This document shows, in pieces, positions 37,859-46,384 of a stretch of 64,000 bases of DNA (within the stretch, counting starts at the first letter, position 1; every line of letters begins with the position of its first letter). Both the position numbers and the translations under genes were made by a program. The stretch is taken from positions 620,001 through 684,000 of the forward strand of contig JANSWO010000001.1 in NCBI GenBank assembly GCA_024743435.1. The letters run 5' to 3'. A model generated the notes under the pieces. That model did not search any database. It was not told where the DNA came from and saw only the letters and a program-made list of their open reading frames with translations. The stretch is from Pseudomonadaceae bacterium (GTDB lineage Bacteria > Pseudomonadota > Gammaproteobacteria > Pseudomonadales > Azotimanducaceae).

Positions 37859-38974
37859 ATGAGTGGCTCGTTTAATCCCGCTGTCGGCCGCATTACGCCT
37901 TACCAGGGCGGCAAGCCGATTGGCGAACTGGCGCGTGAGCTTGGCATCACGGACATCGTTAAGCTCGCGAGCAATGAAAACCCTCGTGGTCCCGGGGAAA
38001 CGGTCATCGAGGCGATTGAGGCGTCGAGTCGGGAGCTGACGCGTTACCCGGACGGCAACGGCTTTGAGCTCAAGTCTGCTCTGTCGGAACGATTGGGTGT
38101 GGCAATTGACCAGATCACTCTGGGAGCAGGCTCCAACGAGGTGATCGATCTGCTCGCACGCGCTGTACTCACCCCCGGTGATGAGGTGGTCGTTAGTGAG
38201 CATACCTTCATCGCTCATGTGCTCGCGGTGTATGCGAATGGCGGGGAACTGGTCACGGCCAAAGCGTCAAACTACGGCGCTGATCCGAGGGCCATGTTGG
38301 CGGCCATTACGCCCCGCACCCGCATTGTCATGCTCGCCAATCCGAATAACCCCACCGGCACCTATTGGAGTGCAGAAACGCTCGATGAATTTATCGACGG
38401 CCTGCCCGATGATGTCTGGCTGCTTATCGATGAGGCGTACTTCGAGTACGTCTCCATGGCGGACTACCCCAATGCCATGACGCGGCTCAAACGCTGCCCC
38501 AACCTCATCGTCACGCGCACGTTCTCCAAAATCCATGGGCTTGCTTCGCTTCGTATCGGTTACGGCGTGTGCAGCGCTGAACTTGCAGATCGTTTGAACC
38601 GGGCGCGCCTGCCATTCAATACCAACAGCTTTGCTCAGGCGGCCGCGGTCGCAGCGCTTGCGGATGAAGATTACGCCGCTGACAGTCGTGAGCTGAACAA
38701 CGCTGAGCTCGGCAGAGTGAAGCATGCGTTCAAACACATGGCCGTGGACTTTATTCCGAGCGTCGGCAATTTCCTGACGGCGCTACTACCGTACGAGGGC
38801 GTGCAGGTTTATCAGCGGATGTTGCACAAAGGCGTGATCGTTCGGCCGGTGGCTGAGTACGGTTTGCCAAACGCGCTACGGATCTCAATCGGTCTACCGG
38901 AGGAGAACACACGCTGCCTGGATGCGTTGAAAGAGGTTCTCGCCGACATGTCGGCCGAGCAACCGAGCGGGTGA
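37859..38974 (+). CDS. hisC: Histidinol-phosphate/aromatic aminotransferase
   Basis: PLP class I/II aminotransferase of the HisC2 type, 371 residues. KLASNENPRGPGETV near residue 37, ANPNNPTGTYW near 160, and the PLP lysine in TFSKIHGLASLRIGYG near residue 222 are present. Its place between pheA and tyrA implies work on aromatic keto acids (phenylpyruvate or prephenate) as well as, or in place of, histidinol phosphate. No other his gene is in the window. It begins 10 bp after pheA and overlaps tyrA by 4 bp (GTGA). Confidence 0.95.
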   Translation: MSGSFNPAVGRITPYQGGKPIGELARELGITDIVKLASNENPRGPGETVIEAIEASSRELTRYPDGNGFELKSALSERLGVAIDQITLGAGSNEVIDLLARAVLTPGDEVVVSEHTFIAHVLAVYANGGELVTAKASNYGADPRAMLAAITPRTRIVMLANPNNPTGTYWSAETLDEFIDGLPDDVWLLIDEAYFEYVSMADYPNAMTRLKRCPNLIVTRTFSKIHGLASLRIGYGVCSAELADRLNRARLPFNTNSFAQAAAVAALADEDYAADSRELNNAELGRVKHAFKHMAVDFIPSVGNFLTALLPYEGVQVYQRMLHKGVIVRPVAEYGLPNALRISIGLPEENTRCLDALKEVLADMSAEQPSG

Positions 38975-39798
38975 GCGAGACGTATTTCGACACCGTTTGT
39001 GTTGTCGGCACGGGGTTGCTCGGCGGATCGCTGGCACTGGCACTGAAGGCGAGCCAGTTGTGCGGGCGGGTCGTTGGCGTCGATTTAGACGACGAGCGTC
39101 TCGACGAGGCAAAAGCCCTGTCGATCATTGATGCCTCTGCAGATGCACCGGTTCGAGCAGACCTTGTGATTGTAGCGGTACCCGGGCCTGCCATCGCTGA
39201 GGTGGTTGCGGCGGTAAGCGATTCGTCCCGTTTGATAGTCGATGTTGGCTCGGTGAAAGCCCCGATTGTTGATGCGCTTGCCAGATCGGCAGAGGGAGTG
39301 CCGCCGCACTTCGTGCCGTGTCACCCGATGGCTGGCAGCGAGAAGTCAGGGCCGGCGGCTGCGTCAGCAACGTTATTCACCGGCCAGACTGTGATCCTCA
39401 CACCATCCGCCAGCACGAGCGCCGAGGCGACGGCCACTGTCCGCAGCATTTGGGAATCAGCCGGCGCGGCGGTGCGTGAAATGAGCCCGGATCAGCACGA
39501 TGCGGCGGTTGCTGTGACATCGCACTTGCCGCATCTGCTGGCGTTTGCGTTTGCCGGCCTGGTCGAGCCTGAGCATCTGCCGGTCACCGGACCGGGATTT
39601 CGCGACTTCACCCGTATCGCCCGGTCAGACCCAGAGGTGTGGCAGCATATCCTCTCGTTCAATCGGGACCACCTTCTGGATATGGCTGACAACTATCTTG
39701 CTGAGCTTACGAGGGCGCGTGCGCTTCTGGCCGATGGAGATGATCCAGAGGCGTTCGCGCAGTGGCTGCGTGAGCGCGCCAACAGGAGTTTGCGTTGA
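38971..39798 (+). CDS. tyrA: Prephenate (or arogenate) dehydrogenase
   Basis: NAD-dependent oxidative decarboxylation towards tyrosine. The Rossmann loop CVVGTGLLGGSLALALK lies near residue 10; VGSVKAPI, the CHPMAGSEKSGP motif (catalytic His region) and SHLPHLLAFA are family marks. The product, 275 residues from GTG 38971, is a stand-alone dehydrogenase with neither a fused AroA nor a chorismate mutase. Its stop overlaps the cmk TTG start. In Pseudomonas-type clusters aroA lies between these two genes or is fused to tyrA; here it is absent. Confidence 0.95.
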   Translation: MSETYFDTVCVVGTGLLGGSLALALKASQLCGRVVGVDLDDERLDEAKALSIIDASADAPVRADLVIVAVPGPAIAEVVAAVSDSSRLIVDVGSVKAPIVDALARSAEGVPPHFVPCHPMAGSEKSGPAAASATLFTGQTVILTPSASTSAEATATVRSIWESAGAAVREMSPDQHDAAVAVTSHLPHLLAFAFAGLVEPEHLPVTGPGFRDFTRIARSDPEVWQHILSFNRDHLLDMADNYLAELTRARALLADGDDPEAFAQWLRERANRSLR

Positions 39799-40463
39799 AC
39801 GCAGTGCCGGTGATCACCGTCGATGGCCCGAGTGGCTCCGGCAAGGGAACCCTGGCCCGGGCACTGGCTGAACATCTGAATTGGCACCTTCTGGATAGCG
39901 GTGCTCTGTACCGGATCGTTGCCTTCTCGGCGTTGAACCGGGATATGGATCTGAGTGATGGCGAGGCGCTTGCCGCACTGGCCGAGGGGCTCGACATTGA
40001 GTTTTCCGGCGATCAGGTGTTGGTTGATGGCGTCGATGTCAGCCTCGATATCCGCCGCGATGAGACGGGTTTCGCCGCTTCTGAAGTGTCGGCCCATCCG
40101 CCGGTGAGAGCGGCTCTGTTGTCTCTGCAGAAGAAGATGCGCAGGTCGCCGGGGCTCGTCGCAGATGGCCGGGATATGGGCACGGTTGTCTTCACGGATG
40201 CTGAGCTCAAGGTTTTCTTGGACGCCAGCGTCGAAGAGCGGGCACGCAGGCGTCATAAGCAGTTGAAGGACAAAGGGGTCGGTGGTAGTCTCGCCGCCCT
40301 TCGCGAGAGCATCGCCGAGCGTGATGCCCGTGATAAGCGGCGTACCGTGTCGCCGCTCGCACCCGCGTCGGATGCGATTCAGATCGACAGCACCCAGCTT
40401 GCTATCGACGAGGTCATCACTTTGGTGCTTGATCTTGCTCGGGAACGAGGCCTCGGCTCTTAG
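39795..40463 (+). CDS. cmk: Cytidylate kinase
   Basis: Phosphorylates CMP and dCMP. The P-loop is VDGPSGSGKGTLARAL at residues 9-24; the CMP-binding insert and the LID region (VEERARRRHKQLKDKG, then ERDARDKRR) are present in 222 residues. The start is TTG 39795, overlapping the tyrA stop. It precedes rpsA, as usual in Gammaproteobacteria, with a 231-bp leader region between. Confidence 0.96.
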   Translation: MNAVPVITVDGPSGSGKGTLARALAEHLNWHLLDSGALYRIVAFSALNRDMDLSDGEALAALAEGLDIEFSGDQVLVDGVDVSLDIRRDETGFAASEVSAHPPVRAALLSLQKKMRRSPGLVADGRDMGTVVFTDAELKVFLDASVEERARRRHKQLKDKGVGGSLAALRESIAERDARDKRRTVSPLAPASDAIQIDSTQLAIDEVITLVLDLARERGLGS

Positions 40464-40694
40464 CTATTGGCCACGATTGTCGAGCGGCGAACAGCCGTCT
40501 CCAGCATGTCTTTCATCGCTTTCGATCGTTTGAGCCTCCCGGTTCAAACAGAGTCGCAGCCACTCGAGTGTTAGCTGACATCGGTACTTTTATTAACTAA
40601 CCCGTGAACGGCGTGTCCGTATGTCGACTCCTGCATTCTGCTGGGGATCGGTCTACAGCGACGAAAACGCTGTCCGCAGAGAGATAAGTTTTCC

Positions 40695-42374
40695 ATGGCC
40701 GAATCGTTTGCCGATCTTTTTGAAGAATCCCTAAAGACTGTCGAGATGGAACCCGGTGCCATCGTCACCGGAACTGTTGTCGACATCAGCTCTGAATACG
40801 TCATTGTCCACGCTGGACTGAAATCTGAAGGCGTTATCCCACGAAACCAGTTTGTCGATGAAAACGGCGAGTTCGCACTGGAAATTGGTGACCAGGTCAA
40901 GGTCGCCATGGAAGTGGTTGATGACGGCTTCGGCGAAACGCGTCTGTCGCGTGAGAAAGCCCGCCGCGCCGAAAGCTGGCTCATGTTGGAGAGCGCATTC
41001 TCCGGTGATGAAGTCATTAAAGGCATCATCTCTGGCCGCGTTAAAGGTGGCTTCACTGTAGACGTCAGCGAAATTCGCGCGTTCCTGCCAGGGTCGCTTG
41101 TTGATATCCGGCCTCTGCGTGATACCGCTCACCTCGAAGGCAAGCCGCTCGAGTTTAAGGTCATCAAGCTCGATCAGAAGCGCAACAACGTGGTGGTTTC
41201 CCGCCGCGCCGTGCTTGAGCAGGAAAACAGCGAAGAGCGCGAAGCGCTGCTCGAATCCCTTCAGGAAGGCCAATCGGTCAAAGGCATCGTCAAGAACCTC
41301 ACCGACTACGGCGCGTTTGTCGATCTCGGCGGCGTCGACGGCCTGTTGCACATCACCGATATGGCCTGGCGCCGTATCCGCCATCCGAGCGAAATGGTCA
41401 ACGTGGGCGACGAAGTCGACGTCAAGATCCTCAAGTTCGACCGCGAGAAGAATCGCGTATCCCTGGGTATGAAGCAGTTGGGTGATGATCCGTGGATCAG
41501 CATCAAGGCGCGTTACCCGGAAGGTGCGCGTGTACGCGCAACTGTCACCAACCTCACGGATTACGGCTGCTTCGCCGAGATCGAAGAGGGTGTTGAAGGC
41601 CTGGTGCACGTCTCCGAAATGGACTGGACGAACAAGAACATCCATCCGTCCAAAGTTGTGTCTGCCGGCGACGAAGTCGACGTCATGATTCTCGACATCG
41701 ACGAAGAGCGACGCCGCATCTCCCTGGGTATCAAGCAGTGCCGCTCGAATCCATGGGAAGACTTCTCCACGGGCCACCAGAAGGGCGACCGTATTTCTGG
41801 CCGCATCAAGTCGATCACCGACTTCGGCATCTTCATTGGTCTGGACGGCGGCATCGACGGACTGGTTCACCTGTCCGATATCTCCTGGAACGAGCCGGGT
41901 GAGACCGCTGTTCGGCGTTACAGCCGTGGCGAAGAAATCGACACCACCATCCTGTCCATCGACCCCGACCGCGAGCGCATCTCGCTCGGCATCAAGCAGC
42001 TGGATCAGGATCCGTTCTCGGACTACACCGCAGTTAACGATCGTAACTCCATCGTGAAAGGCGTGGTGACCGAGGTCGAGCCGAAGGCTGCCGTACTGAA
42101 ACTCGCCGACGATGTTGAAGGTGTTCTGCGAGCCAGCGAGATCAGTCTCGACCGCGTTGAAGATGCCCGTTCGCAGATCAACGTTGGTGATGAGATTGAA
42201 GTGAAGATCATCAGCATTGATCGCAAGAACCGCACCATCGGCGTTTCGATTAAAGCCAAGGATATGGCTGACGAAGCTGAGGTTGTGCGCGAGCATCGCG
42301 ACTCTGATGAGCAGGCACGCCCCGCGACCACGCTGGGTGACCTCATCAAGGCACAGATGGATCAGGACGACTGA
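40695..42374 (+). CDS. rpsA: 30S ribosomal protein S1
   Basis: Binds mRNA at the ribosome and helps unfold leaders. It has 559 residues and six S1 repeats at roughly 21-87, 105-171, 192-260, 277-347, 364-434 and 451-520; typical units read [21 protein letters not shown] and [11 protein letters not shown]. Domains 1-2 are the divergent, ribosome-binding ones. The 231-bp stretch before ATG 40695 has only a weak SD (GAGATAAG), as in the autoregulated E. coli rpsA leader; regulation here is inferred. Downstream, repeat block B separates it from ihfB. Confidence 0.97.
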   Translation: MAESFADLFEESLKTVEMEPGAIVTGTVVDISSEYVIVHAGLKSEGVIPRNQFVDENGEFALEIGDQVKVAMEVVDDGFGETRLSREKARRAESWLMLESAFSGDEVIKGIISGRVKGGFTVDVSEIRAFLPGSLVDIRPLRDTAHLEGKPLEFKVIKLDQKRNNVVVSRRAVLEQENSEEREALLESLQEGQSVKGIVKNLTDYGAFVDLGGVDGLLHITDMAWRRIRHPSEMVNVGDEVDVKILKFDREKNRVSLGMKQLGDDPWISIKARYPEGARVRATVTNLTDYGCFAEIEEGVEGLVHVSEMDWTNKNIHPSKVVSAGDEVDVMILDIDEERRRISLGIKQCRSNPWEDFSTGHQKGDRISGRIKSITDFGIFIGLDGGIDGLVHLSDISWNEPGETAVRRYSRGEEIDTTILSIDPDRERISLGIKQLDQDPFSDYTAVNDRNSIVKGVVTEVEPKAAVLKLADDVEGVLRASEISLDRVEDARSQINVGDEIEVKIISIDRKNRTIGVSIKAKDMADEAEVVREHRDSDEQARPATTLGDLIKAQMDQDD

Positions 42375-42390
42375 TATCTGTTCTACGTCT

Positions 42391-42510
42391 TGCGGCCGAT
42401 CCTGGCCGCAGACTCAAGACGACCAGCGCGTTCCCGCGCGCTGGCGGGGCCGCACATCCTTGTGCGGCCTTTGTCTATCTGCTTCCTGTGGCGCTCGCAT
42501 CCGTGCGAGC
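42391..42510 (-). repeat. Four GGA-loop hairpins after rpsA (block B, first part)
   Basis: Hairpins at 42391-42410 (TGCGGCC/GGCCGCA), 42423-42444 (CCAGCGCG/CGCGCTGG), 42448-42469 (GGCCGCACA/TGTGCGGCC, loop TCCT) and 42493-42510 (GCTCGCA/TGCGAGC, loop TCCG). They belong to the same family as block A: 42421-42469 closely follows 18378-18425. GGA is on the minus strand, opposite to rpsA transcription. None has a T-run, so they are not obvious intrinsic terminators. Confidence 0.8.
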
Positions 42511-42586
42511 TACTTCTTCGACATTCCCCGGTTGCTTCGGCGTGCACTCACACTAGGTCCTTCCAAACCCCTAGCCCTGTCTTCGC

Positions 42587-42763
42587 GAGATCGACCGAAC
42601 GCCTGGTGTTCGGTGTGGGGCAGGCGCTCGCTTGCGAGCTGCCGAGAGATCGACCGAACGTCTAGCGTTCGGTGTGCGGCAGGCGCTCGCTTGCGAGCTG
42701 CCGAGAGATCGACCGAACGTCTAGCGTTCGGTGTGCGGCAGGCGCTCGCTTGCGAGCTGCCGA
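42587..42763. repeat. Three tandem 59-bp repeats, with later solo copies
   Basis: GAGATCGACCGAACG begins at 42587, 42646 and 42705, exactly 59 bp apart. Each unit carries the hairpin CCGAACG-TCTAG-CGTTCGG and then GCTCGC-TT-GCGAGC. Copies two and three are almost identical. Two further single copies lie at about 42818-42880 and 43145-43206. There are no unique spacers, so this is not a CRISPR array. Confidence 0.85.
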
Positions 42764-42888
42764 GAGCACCAGCAAAGGGTCCGGGGTGATTGTCCGAACC
42801 CCAAGTCCCGTCTTCGCGAGATTTACCGAACGTCTAGCGTTCGGTCTGCGGCAGGCGCTCGCTTGCGAGCTGCCGAGAGCACCAGCAA

Positions 42889-43101
42889 AGCGACCGCGGC
42901 GATCTCTTTGTAACGTCAGCGCGCACACCCGAGATTGCCACGTCAGCGCTTCACGCTTCCTCGCAAAGACGGTGGTTGAGGGCATCGCGTCAATCCCGGT
43001 TTTGCCCAGCAGCAAGGCGACCGCGGCGATCTCTTTGTAACGTCAGCGCGCATGCCCGAGATTGCCGCGTCAGCGCTTCACGCTTCCTCGCAAAGACGGT
43101 G
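42889..43101. repeat. Two copies of an 86-bp interspersed repeat
   Basis: A unit opening GCGACCGCGGCGATCTC and ending CGCTTCCTCGCAAAGACGG lies at about 42889-42972 and 43017-43100, differing at a few bases. Parts of it recur at 43633-43680 and 43786-43806. It resembles dispersed repeats of the GCGAGGAAGCG...GCAATCTC kind found in many bacterial genomes; nothing in it codes. Confidence 0.75.
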
Positions 43102-43295
43102 TTTACGATCGTCGCGACTGCCCACGCCCCTAACCCTGTCATCGCGAGATCGACCGAACGCCTCGCGTTCGGTCTGCGGCAGGCGCTCGCTTACGAGCTG
43201 CCGAGAGCACGAGCGTAGCGACCGCGGCGATCTTCCGCCGCGTGGCTAAGCTATCACCCACAGACTATTTCCTGAGTCGGCAATACCCTAAGAGA

Positions 43296-43595
43296 ATGCG
43301 ACGCAAACCAGCTGTTTACATCCTTACTAACCGACGGGGCGGAACTCTCTACGTTGGAGTCACATCTAACTTGCCCCAGTGATGCCACCAGCATCGCCAG
43401 AAACTCATTTCGGGTTTCGCGAGCAAGTACAACTTGGACCGGCTAGTCTACTTTGAAATTCACGAGACAATGGACAACGCGATCTCCCGTGAGAAGCAGC
43501 TCAAAGCCGGATCTCGGTCGAAGAAGGTCGAATTGATCGAGCAGCTCAATCCTTCGTGGAGGGATCTTTCTGACCTTGTAATGGTGGCTCAGTAA
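43296..43595 (+). pseudogene. GIY-YIG endonuclease gene broken by an in-frame TGA
   Basis: Read from ATG 43296 the frame gives VYILTNRRGGTLYVGVTSNL, the GIY-YIG core of small standalone nucleases (VYI...YVG), then TGA at 43380-43382 (codon 29). It continues in frame for 70 codons with FASKYNLDRLVYFE, EKQLKAGSRSKK and LIEQLNPSWRDLSDL to TAA 43593-43595. Both halves are family-like and in the same frame, so a single CGA-to-TGA change would explain it. The gene lies inside repeat block B, with repeat copies on both sides. Confidence 0.8.
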
Positions 43596-43599
43596 CGCG

Positions 43600-43967
43600 G
43601 GGAAGGAGCCGAGAAACGCGGTGTGACTCGCTGGTGGAGATTGCCGCGTCAGCGCTTCGCGCTTCCTCGCAAAGACGGCGTTTACGATCGTCGCGTCTGC
43701 CCACGCTTCTAACCCTGTCGTCGCGAGGGAGCAAAGAGGCCGGGGGTGATTGTCCGAACCCCAAGTCCCGTCTTCGCGAGGGAGCAAAGCGACCGCGGCG
43801 ATCTCTCACCGAATGCAACAAAATCGATACTCGTGACGTGAACTCCGGACGGCTGATATGGGATCCGAAAAAACCGCCAGTGATGAGCTTGTTGAATCTT
43901 GCAACATTCTGATTTTGCTATTTTTTTCTGGCCTCTCCCTGTGTAAGCTACTCGCGAAGGGGACGGC
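43600..43967. repeat. Remaining repeat copies and the upstream region of ihfB
   Basis: 43630-43810 repeats parts seen earlier: GAGATTGCCGCGTCAGCGC at 43635, GTTTACGATCGTCGCG at 43680 (also 43100), and a GGGTGATTGTCCGAACCCC segment at 43744 (also 42785). The last 150 bp before ihfB look unique and AT-richer and probably hold the native ihfB promoter; no clear -10/-35 pair was found. Confidence 0.6.
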
Positions 43968-44291
43968 ATGACTAAATCAGAACTAATAGACATCATCGCG
44001 GCCAAACAGGCCCCGTTACAGGTGAAAGACGTTGAGTTGGCGGTGAAAGCGCTGCTCGAAGAAATGTCGACAGCACTCGCAACCGGCCAGCGCATCGAGA
44101 TCAGAGGCTTCGGCTCATTCTCGCTGCACTACCGTGCGCCGCGTATCGGCCGTAACCCGAAAACCGGCGAATCGGTTGGGCTCCCGGGCAAACACGTGCC
44201 GCACTTCAAGCCCGGTAAAGAATTGCGCGATCGAGTCAACGCTGGCCTGCAGGCAGAACTCGCTGCAGCGAAAGCCTCACCAGATACCTAG
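43968..44291 (+). CDS. ihfB: Integration host factor beta subunit
   Basis: DNA-bending heterodimer partner of IhfA. The 107-residue protein opens [14 protein letters not shown] and contains [24 protein letters not shown], whose RNPKTG turn holds the intercalating Pro, and [13 protein letters not shown]. The C-terminus is about 12 residues longer than in E. coli. ATG 43968 follows AAGGGGAC. In most Gammaproteobacteria it lies directly after rpsA; here 1.6 kb of repeat DNA separates them. Confidence 0.96.
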   Translation: MTKSELIDIIAAKQAPLQVKDVELAVKALLEEMSTALATGQRIEIRGFGSFSLHYRAPRIGRNPKTGESVGLPGKHVPHFKPGKELRDRVNAGLQAELAAAKASPDT

Positions 44292-44422
44292 CAACTCGCA
44301 AGCCACTACAATCCTCGCATCGAGCAATCGCCTAGGCAGTGCTATGATCGCGCCGCGCAGCCGGACACTCGAGGCAACGCCCTTCGGTCCTGCTATTTCG
44401 AAGCCCTAGTGAGAGCGATGTT

Positions 44423-44716
44423 GTGACCTGGCTGAAACGACTCTGCCTTTTTATCGTGGTTGTGATTGTCGTACTGACCGCATCCCTTGCAGTCAACCAA
44501 ACCGAAATCTCGCTGCAGTTTCTGACCTGGCAAACGCCCGTGTTGCCAGCCTTCTGGTGGCTCCTTGCGGCCTTCCTGCTCGGCTCGTTTGCGACCTTTC
44601 TCCTCGTCTTCGTTTTCTATCTTCAGGGTCGCTGGCAACAGCGGCGACTGAAGAAAGAAGTGTCAGCGCGGGAACAGGAGATCGCACAGTTGCGCGGGGG
44701 ATCGGCGGACAGCTGA
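44423..44716 (+). CDS. lapA: LapA-domain inner-membrane protein
   Basis: The LapA/DUF1049 family works with LapB at the inner membrane in LPS assembly. The 97-residue protein has two membrane helices at residues 5-22 and 42-66 and a charged, coiled-coil-like tail (WQQRRLKKEVSAREQEIAQL). The GTG start at 44423 is the first start of the frame. Its position between ihfB and lapB matches the normal gammaproteobacterial order and supports the call more than the short sequence does. Confidence 0.9.
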   Translation: MTWLKRLCLFIVVVIVVLTASLAVNQTEISLQFLTWQTPVLPAFWWLLAAFLLGSFATFLLVFVFYLQGRWQQRRLKKEVSAREQEIAQLRGGSADS

Positions 44717-44730
44717 GCCCTTGATGCGCC

Positions 44731-45867
44731 ATGGATAACGCACTGCTCTACCTCTTGCTGCTGATTGCCCTCGGCATCGGGTTTGCACTCGGCCGTCGCG
44801 AGCGCCGCCAGTCGCAAGTTGCGCAGCCACCAAAAGATTACCGGCTTGGCCTGGGCCGCCTTTTAGATGACAGCGAAGACGTCGACGTCGATGCCTGGCT
44901 GAATGCAACGCCGGTCGCGGACGCCTCTGCAGACACGTTGTTTGCGCTGGGTGCACTGTTGCGCAGGCGCGGCCAGGTCGATCAGGCGATTCGAGTTCAC
45001 CAACGCGTACTGTCTGAGCCCGAGGTGTCGCGCACGCACAAGGACCGTGCTGAGCTGGAACTCGGCCAGGACTATTTCTCAGCGGGGCTTCTTGATCGCG
45101 CCGAGCGATTGTTCAGCCGCATTGCCGATGACAGCGGACCCTTGCAGGAAAGTGCGCTGTCGCATCTTGTACAAATCTACGAACGCGAGCGCGACTGGCC
45201 CGAGGCGATAGCAGCGGGTCGACGACTCGCCAAGTTCGACAAGACGGTTCGTCACAGGCTAGCTCATTACTGTTGTGAACTCGCGGAGTTGTCACTGGCC
45301 AATCACGACTTGCGGGAATGTCGACGCACCTTGCAGCGTGCGCTCGATCTGGACCCGAGTTGCGGAAGGGCGGAGCTGTTACTCGCTGATACGGAGATGG
45401 CAGCCGGCCAGTTGAAACTCGCGCTGAAGCATCTTGAGCGTGTGCGCCAGAAAGCGCCTTGGCTAGCCTCCCAAACGCTCTCGCGGGTGCGCAAAGCGTG
45501 TATCGAGTTGGCGGATGATCGCGGCTATGTTGCCTACTTAGAGCGCTGCCTGCCTGATGCCGCGGTGCCCGGCGTGATCGAAGAGCTCGCGGAGGAGCGG
45601 CGGCGGCAGGATGGTGAAGAAGCGGCGTTCGCATTTCTCATTGAGCATCTCAAAAGCAAGCCCGGTGCAGAAGGTCTGGCGCGAGCGCTGCGCCGGCGCA
45701 GCAGCATCACCGGTGATGAGCTGGAAGGCGTGCGTCAGGTTCTGGACCGGATGGCTGAAGGTAGCAGCGACTACCGCTGCACCGACTGCGGCTTCTCCGG
45801 GAACGCGTTGCTCTGGCAGTGCCCCAGCTGCCACACCTGGTCCAGCGTTCGTCCTACAGCGCAGTAG
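44731..45867 (+). CDS. lapB: LapB (YciM), LPS assembly regulator
   Basis: In E. coli, LapB recruits LpxC to FtsH for degradation and so limits LPS synthesis. It has 378 residues: an N-terminal membrane helix (ALLYLLLLIALGIGFALG), several TPR units, and a C-terminal rubredoxin-like metal site YRCTDCGFSGNALLWQCPSC with two CxxC pairs. All of these match the family. It follows lapA by 14 bp and precedes a polysaccharide locus, so this stretch is largely devoted to the outer membrane. Confidence 0.95.
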   Translation: MDNALLYLLLLIALGIGFALGRRERRQSQVAQPPKDYRLGLGRLLDDSEDVDVDAWLNATPVADASADTLFALGALLRRRGQVDQAIRVHQRVLSEPEVSRTHKDRAELELGQDYFSAGLLDRAERLFSRIADDSGPLQESALSHLVQIYERERDWPEAIAAGRRLAKFDKTVRHRLAHYCCELAELSLANHDLRECRRTLQRALDLDPSCGRAELLLADTEMAAGQLKLALKHLERVRQKAPWLASQTLSRVRKACIELADDRGYVAYLERCLPDAAVPGVIEELAEERRRQDGEEAAFAFLIEHLKSKPGAEGLARALRRRSSITGDELEGVRQVLDRMAEGSSDYRCTDCGFSGNALLWQCPSCHTWSSVRPTAQ

Positions 45868-45971
45868 CGCATTCTCGTTCAGCATGGCGAGCACATCGCC
45901 TGCATCGCCGTCGCGCTCGCGGCGCTACTGTTTGCCTCGTTCAATCACTTCCCACGAAACGAGGTAACTCT

Positions 45972-46256
45972 ATGTCCTTTCTCTCTCGAGCTCGCTCATC
46001 TGCTCTCGCGCTGGTTTTCATGGCTTCTGGCCTCAGCGGCTTTGCCGAAGAACCGGCGAGCGCCGTCAACATCAATCGTGCCGATGCACAGACTATCGCC
46101 GACGTTCTGGACGGCGTGGGTCTGAAGAAGGCAGAGGCTATCGTTGCCTACCGCCAGCGGCAGGGTGGCTTCAAATCGATGGTGGACCTGGCCGACGTCA
46201 AGGGCATTGGCCTGCGCACCGTTGAAATCAACGAAGATCGCATTCGTCTGAAATAG
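45972..46256 (+). CDS. ComEA-like helix-hairpin-helix protein
   Basis: The 94-residue product has a signal peptide (about 1-25, ALALVFMASGLSGFAEE) followed by a ComEA-type HhH domain: NINRADAQTIADVLDGVGLKKAEAIVAYR and DLADVKGIGLRTVE. Such periplasmic proteins bind double-stranded DNA and serve uptake in competent species, though many have no proven role. GAGGTAAC at 45961-45968 precedes ATG 45972. No other competence gene is nearby. Confidence 0.92.
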   Translation: MSFLSRARSSALALVFMASGLSGFAEEPASAVNINRADAQTIADVLDGVGLKKAEAIVAYRQRQGGFKSMVDLADVKGIGLRTVEINEDRIRLK

Positions 46257-46384
46257 CCCCAAGAAGCGTTGTGGCCAGGGCTCCGGGCGTGCGAGCCCTG
46301 GCTGTGACACTTGTCTCATGATTCTGCACGACACCCCCCAATCCTGGCGCTGTATCCAATGCGATAAGCACTTAGAATGCGTGC

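Noticed and set aside
40731-42296. A 521-codon open frame antisense to rpsA
   Set aside because: It mirrors the codon pattern of the S1 repeats (repeated ...[13 protein letters not shown]-like segments from repeated domains), has no ribosome site or family likeness, and rpsA is certain.
42391-42469. Intrinsic terminator of rpsA
   Set aside because: The hairpins lack a following T-run and belong to a repeat family present in other places.
42217-42789. A 190-codon frame starting inside rpsA and running into the tandem repeats
   Set aside because: Wrong frame within rpsA, then repeated peptide units from the 59-bp repeats.
42587-43206. CRISPR array
   Set aside because: Units touch each other, without unique spacers, and carry long internal hairpins; no cas gene is present.
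43380-43382. Selenocysteine or programmed readthrough at the TGA
   Set aside because: The GIY-YIG family has no Cys/Sec at this place; an Arg codon fits better, and no SECIS-like hairpin is obvious right after it.
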